The translations under genes were made by a program, and so were the position numbers. Below are positions 33,187 to 36,404 of a stretch of 36,404 nucleotides of DNA, one piece after another (within the stretch, counting starts at the first letter, position 1; each line of letters opens with the position of its first letter). The notes beneath the pieces are model-generated. The model saw nothing but the letters and a program-made list of their open reading frames with translations, ran no database searches and had not been told where the DNA came from. Source of the DNA: an uncultured Lachnospiraceae bacterium (GTDB lineage Bacteria; Bacillota; Clostridia; Lachnospirales; Lachnospiraceae); NCBI GenBank assembly GCA_947630085.1, contig CANRGP010000015.1, positions 1-36,404 on the forward strand, given 5' to 3'.

Positions 33187-34419
33187 ATGGGAAAGGTAGA
33201 GCTGCTGGTTCCCGCGGGGAATCCGGAGGTGCTGAAGATCGCCGTGAAATACGGCGCGGATGCGGTCTATATTGGAGGAGAGGCGTTCGGGCTCCGGGCC
33301 AAAGCGCATAATTTTACGCCGGCGGAGATGAAAGCGGGCATCGAATACGCCCATGCGAGAGGCGTGAAGGTGTATGTTACGGCCAATGTATTTGCCCACA
33401 ATCAGGATCTGGATGGGATCGGCAGATACTTCGGAGAGCTGAAGGATATGCGCCCCGACGCGCTGATCATATCCGATCCGGGGGTTTTCCGGCTGGCAAG
33501 GAGCATCTGTCCGGAGATCGACATACACATCAGCACCCAGGCCAACAATACCAATTATGAAACGTACCGGTTCTGGCACGATCTCGGGGCGGTCCGGGCG
33601 GTCGCGGCCCGCGAGCTGTCGCTCGAGGAGATCCGGCAGATCCGCGGCCGCATTCCGCCGGAGATGGAGATCGAGTGCTTTGTCCACGGGGCAATGTGCA
33701 TTTCCTATTCGGGCAGATGCCTTCTCAGCAGCTTTCTGGCGGGACGGGACGCCAATCGGGGAGAATGTACCCATCCCTGCCGGTGGAAATATTCGGTGGT
33801 GGAGGAGACAAGGCCGGATCAGGCGTTTCCGGTCTATGAAAACGAGAGAGGCACCTTCCTGTTCAACTCCAGGGATCTTTGCATGATCGAATACATTCCG
33901 GAGCTGGTGGGAGCGGGGATAGACAGTTTTAAGATCGAGGGAAGGATGAAGACGGCTCTGTATGCCGCGTCGGTGACGAGGGCTTACCGCAGGGCGATCG
34001 ACGATTTCTTCCGCAGCGAGTCCGCCTACCGGGAGAATCTGCCCTGGTACCGGGCGGAGGTGGGGAAATGTACCCACCGGGAATACGGGACGGGGTTCTA
34101 TTTCGGAAAGCCCGGACCGGATGCCCAGATATACGGCGAAAGCACATATATCAAAGATTATGTTTATCTGGGATATGCCCATGAGATAGATGAGAGAGGG
34201 CGGGTCCGCATCGAGCAGAAAAACAAATTCAGCGTCGGCGAGACGGTCCAGGTAATGAAACGGGACGGAAGGGACGCGGACCTGACGGTCCGGCAGATCT
34301 TTGACCGGGAGGGAAACAGCCAGGCGAGCGCGCCTCACGCGGGGCAAACGGTATATGTGGATTTCGGCCCTGACGCGCAGATCGAGCCGTTAGATGTGTT
34401 CCGAAGGAAGAGCGCCTGA
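33187..34419 (+). CDS. U32 family protein, probable tRNA 5-hydroxyuridine synthesis factor (TrhP-like)
   Basis: This 410-residue protein has the U32 hallmarks ELLVPAGNPEVLKIAV at the start, the TQANNTN block, and the signature ECFVHGAMCISYSGRC. Cys171, Cys178, Cys194 and Cys198 form a likely iron-sulfur site. U32 members were named peptidases, but bacterial YrrN/YrrO and TrhP make 5-hydroxyuridine at tRNA position 34, the substrate that TrmR methylates, and here both genes are adjacent. I choose ATG 33187, with AAAGG upstream; an ATG at 33163 inside the previous gene gives an eight-residue extension. Confidence 0.85.
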   Translation: MGKVELLVPAGNPEVLKIAVKYGADAVYIGGEAFGLRAKAHNFTPAEMKAGIEYAHARGVKVYVTANVFAHNQDLDGIGRYFGELKDMRPDALIISDPGVFRLARSICPEIDIHISTQANNTNYETYRFWHDLGAVRAVAARELSLEEIRQIRGRIPPEMEIECFVHGAMCISYSGRCLLSSFLAGRDANRGECTHPCRWKYSVVEETRPDQAFPVYENERGTFLFNSRDLCMIEYIPELVGAGIDSFKIEGRMKTALYAASVTRAYRRAIDDFFRSESAYRENLPWYRAEVGKCTHREYGTGFYFGKPGPDAQIYGESTYIKDYVYLGYAHEIDERGRVRIEQKNKFSVGETVQVMKRDGRDADLTVRQIFDREGNSQASAPHAGQTVYVDFGPDAQIEPLDVFRRKSA

Positions 34420-34491
34420 AAGGCGCGGTACGCGGGAGGATACGCGGGGGAGCGTCTTCTGCAGGCCGTAAAAAAGGAAGGGGGACCGCGG

Positions 34492-35319
34492 ATGGCGGTA
34501 TGGGCAGCGGCGGGAGCCGCGATACTCTGTTTTCTGTATTATATTGCGATCATAATATACGCGGGGTTCACGGTATCGCTCTCGTGGATCTGGCTTCTGG
34601 CCTCCGGATTTTTCAGCCTGCTGGCTCTGGGGTGCCGCTATCTGCGCCTCCATCCGGGAAGGATACCGCTGCGGGTGATGGTTTCCTCCGTCACCTGTCT
34701 CGCCGCGTTTTTTGTTGTCTTTGTCGTGGTCGAGTTCCTGGTGTTCTGGGGAGCGGCGTCCTCCGCCCCCGCGGGAATGGATTATGTGATCGTTCTGGGC
34801 GCCAAGGTGCGGGACGAGGGCATCAGCAATTCTCTCAGACGGCGGCTGGACCGTGCGATCGAGTACAGCCAGATCAGTCCCCGGACGGTGTTCATCCTGT
34901 CGGGAGGACAGGGAGAGGACGAACCGGAGCCGGAGGCCCAGGCCATGTACGATTATCTGCTTTATAACGGCGTTCCGGCAAACCGCCTGGTCATGGAGCC
35001 TGTTTCCTCGAGCACCGTGGAGAATATCGCGTACAGCCGCGTGGTGATCGAGCGGCTGGAACGGCAGAAGGATGAGCTTTCCTCTCCGAACGAACCGTCG
35101 GTGGAGCCGGGGCCGTATCTGGAGGTGGAGGACCGCCCGCTTCAGATCGGGATCCTGACCAGCAACTATCATGTATACCGCGCGGAGATGATCGCCCGGA
35201 AACGGGGGATCGAAGGGATCCGGGGAATCCCGGCCCCGTCGGATATCCTGCTTTTCCCGCACCTGTGCGTGCGGGAGTGCCTGGCGATCCTGAAGGACCG
35301 CCTGATGGGAAATATGTGA
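34492..35319 (+). CDS. YdcF family membrane protein (DUF218)
   Basis: This 275-residue protein has three hydrophobic segments in its first 95 residues (about 5-28, 32-48 and 60-88). A DUF218 domain follows: DYVIVLGAKV, RRRLDRAIEYSQ, ILSGGQGEDEPEPEAQAMYDYL and TSNYHVYRAEMIARK. The family includes SanA and YdcF and is thought to act on nucleotide-sugar or envelope intermediates at the membrane; the reaction is not known. A Pro/Glu-rich insertion interrupts the domain near residue 205. GGGGGA precedes the ATG. Confidence 0.85.
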   Translation: MAVWAAAGAAILCFLYYIAIIIYAGFTVSLSWIWLLASGFFSLLALGCRYLRLHPGRIPLRVMVSSVTCLAAFFVVFVVVEFLVFWGAASSAPAGMDYVIVLGAKVRDEGISNSLRRRLDRAIEYSQISPRTVFILSGGQGEDEPEPEAQAMYDYLLYNGVPANRLVMEPVSSSTVENIAYSRVVIERLERQKDELSSPNEPSVEPGPYLEVEDRPLQIGILTSNYHVYRAEMIARKRGIEGIRGIPAPSDILLFPHLCVRECLAILKDRLMGNM

Positions 35320-35396
35320 CGCGGAGGCGGTACACTGACGGAGCAGGAGCTGTTTTACAGAAGATATGATCAGAAAGAGAGAAAGGAGATTGGCGT

Positions 35397-36404
35397 ATGT
35401 CAAAACTGGAAGCATTGAAAAACCTGGAGGCTTATGAGGTGAAGCAGCAGTCCGTGATCCCGGAGCTGGATTCGGAAAGCTGCCTTTTGGAGCATAAGAA
35501 GAGCGGAGCGAGGATCTTTGTCCTTGCCAACGACGACGAGAACAAGGTCTTTTACATCGGGTTCCGCACGCCGCCGTCGGACAGCACCGGCGTCGCCCAT
35601 ATCATCGAACATTCGGTCCTGTGCGGGTCGGAGAAATTCCCGGTCAAGGATCCCTTCGTCGAGCTGGAGAAGGGGTCGCTCAATACGTTCCTCAACGCCA
35701 TGACCTATCCGGACAAGACGGTATACCCGGTCGCAAGCACCAACGACAAGGATTTTCAGAATCTGATGGATGTATATATGGACGCGGTGCTCCACCCCAA
35801 TATCTACCGGGAGGAAAAGATATTCCGGCAGGAGGGGTGGCATTACGAGCTGGAGAGCGAGGACGCCCCCATCACCATCAACGGCGTGGTCTATAACGAG
35901 ATGAAGGGAGCGTATTCGTCTCCCGATACGGTGCAGGAAAGCGCGATCGAGCAGGCTCTCTTTCCGGATAACTGCTACGGACTGGAGTCGGGCGGACACC
36001 CGGCCCATATCCCGGAGCTGACCTATGAGGGCTTCCTTGATTTTCATCGCAGGTACTATAATCCGGCCAACAGCTATATCTTCCTGTACGGAGACGCGGA
36101 TATGGCCGAAAAGCTGGAATGGCTGGACCGCGAATATCTTTCCGCGTATGACCGAAATGCGCCGGAGGCCATGGTGGATTCCCGGATCCTGCCCCAGAAG
36201 CCCTTCGACGAGCCGCGTTACCTGGAGGCATCCTACTCGGTGACGGAAGAGGAAGCGGGCGAAGCCGGGGTTTATCTTTCCGTCAGCAGCGTGACCGACG
36301 CGGCGCTGGATGAAAAACAATATCTGGCTTTTGCCATCCTGCAGTATGCGCTTCTCGGAGCGCCGGGAGCGGAGCTGAAGCAGGCTCTCCTGGATGCGAA
36401 GATC
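35397..36404 (+). CDS. M16C insulinase-family metallopeptidase (presequence-protease-like), 5' part
   Basis: The first 336 codons are present and the gene runs off the window. The inverted zinc motif HIIEH at 68-72 and the downstream glutamate in NGVVYNEMKGAY define the M16 catalytic site. The N-terminal FRTPPSDSTGVAHIIEHSVLCGSEKFPVKDPF block is typical of the M16C subfamily (Cym1/PreP), whose bacterial members are about 970 residues and degrade peptides in a closed chamber. AAAGGAG eight bases upstream fixes the ATG at 35397. Confidence 0.93.
   Translation, partial: MSKLEALKNLEAYEVKQQSVIPELDSESCLLEHKKSGARIFVLANDDENKVFYIGFRTPPSDSTGVAHIIEHSVLCGSEKFPVKDPFVELEKGSLNTFLNAMTYPDKTVYPVASTNDKDFQNLMDVYMDAVLHPNIYREEKIFRQEGWHYELESEDAPITINGVVYNEMKGAYSSPDTVQESAIEQALFPDNCYGLESGGHPAHIPELTYEGFLDFHRRYYNPANSYIFLYGDADMAEKLEWLDREYLSAYDRNAPEAMVDSRILPQKPFDEPRYLEASYSVTEEEAGEAGVYLSVSSVTDAALDEKQYLAFAILQYALLGAPGAELKQALLDAKI

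Noticed and set aside
1-36404. CRISPR arrays, tRNA or rRNA genes and complete insertion sequences
   Set aside because: I found no regularly spaced repeats, cloverleaf sequences, rRNA stretches or intact transposase genes.

Overview
The window looks like chromosomal DNA of a Gram-positive, Clostridia-class bacterium, most probably a Lachnospiraceae-type gut anaerobe. The reasons are the hrcA-grpE-dnaK-dnaJ order behind a perfect CIRCE operator, the IreB-RuvX-DUF1292-Fur-RNase J run, the mltG-like/trmR/U32-peptidase run, strong GGAGG ribosome binding sites, sigma-A-like promoters with 17-18 bp spacers, and a choline-binding-type wall protein.

Two textures meet near 7.8 kb. Bases 1 to about 7,800 are AT-richer accessory DNA full of remnants: the tail of a PIN-domain toxin with a coupled small partner, a second out-of-frame copy of that partner's motif, an HD hydrolase, the first 40 codons of a tyrosine recombinase, a truncated AlbA_2 protein, two intact AAA/DUF4143 ATPases (2123-3310 plus, 4317-5606 minus) and the tail of a third, a small membrane protein, a Nudix hydrolase, and a lipoprotein joined out of frame to the tail of another gene. 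A 111-bp intergenic module ending in a terminator occurs twice (91% identical), with a shorter third relative.

From 7.8 to 11.8 kb lie metabolic and resistance genes: an Lsa/CplR-like ABC-F protein behind a long attenuator-like leader, a nucleoside phosphorylase, an alpha/beta hydrolase and a maltose-type O-acetyltransferase. From 11,836 to 14,695 there is coding capacity for one unrecognised protein of about 950 residues, split by three frame changes, two of them at short G or C runs.

From 14.7 kb onward the DNA is GC-rich core chromosome. The HrcA-controlled heat-shock operon (hrcA, grpE, dnaK, dnaJ) continues into a secreted wall-binding-repeat protein and ends at a strong terminator. A third ATPase with a distinctive N-terminal extension then begins behind an array of GGTTAC-type sites and reads into prmA-rsmE, so the common dnaJ-prmA-rsmE order is interrupted. 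A cysteine desulfurase and thiI form a sulfur-relay pair. A divergent HPr-like protein faces mtaB. Then come ireB, ruvX, a DUF1292 gene, a fur-family regulator and RNase J, followed by an MltG stub, trmR and a U32 protein, the last two probably acting together on wobble-uridine tRNA modification. The window closes with a YdcF-like membrane protein and the start of an M16C metallopeptidase. I see no tRNA, rRNA, CRISPR array or complete insertion sequence.
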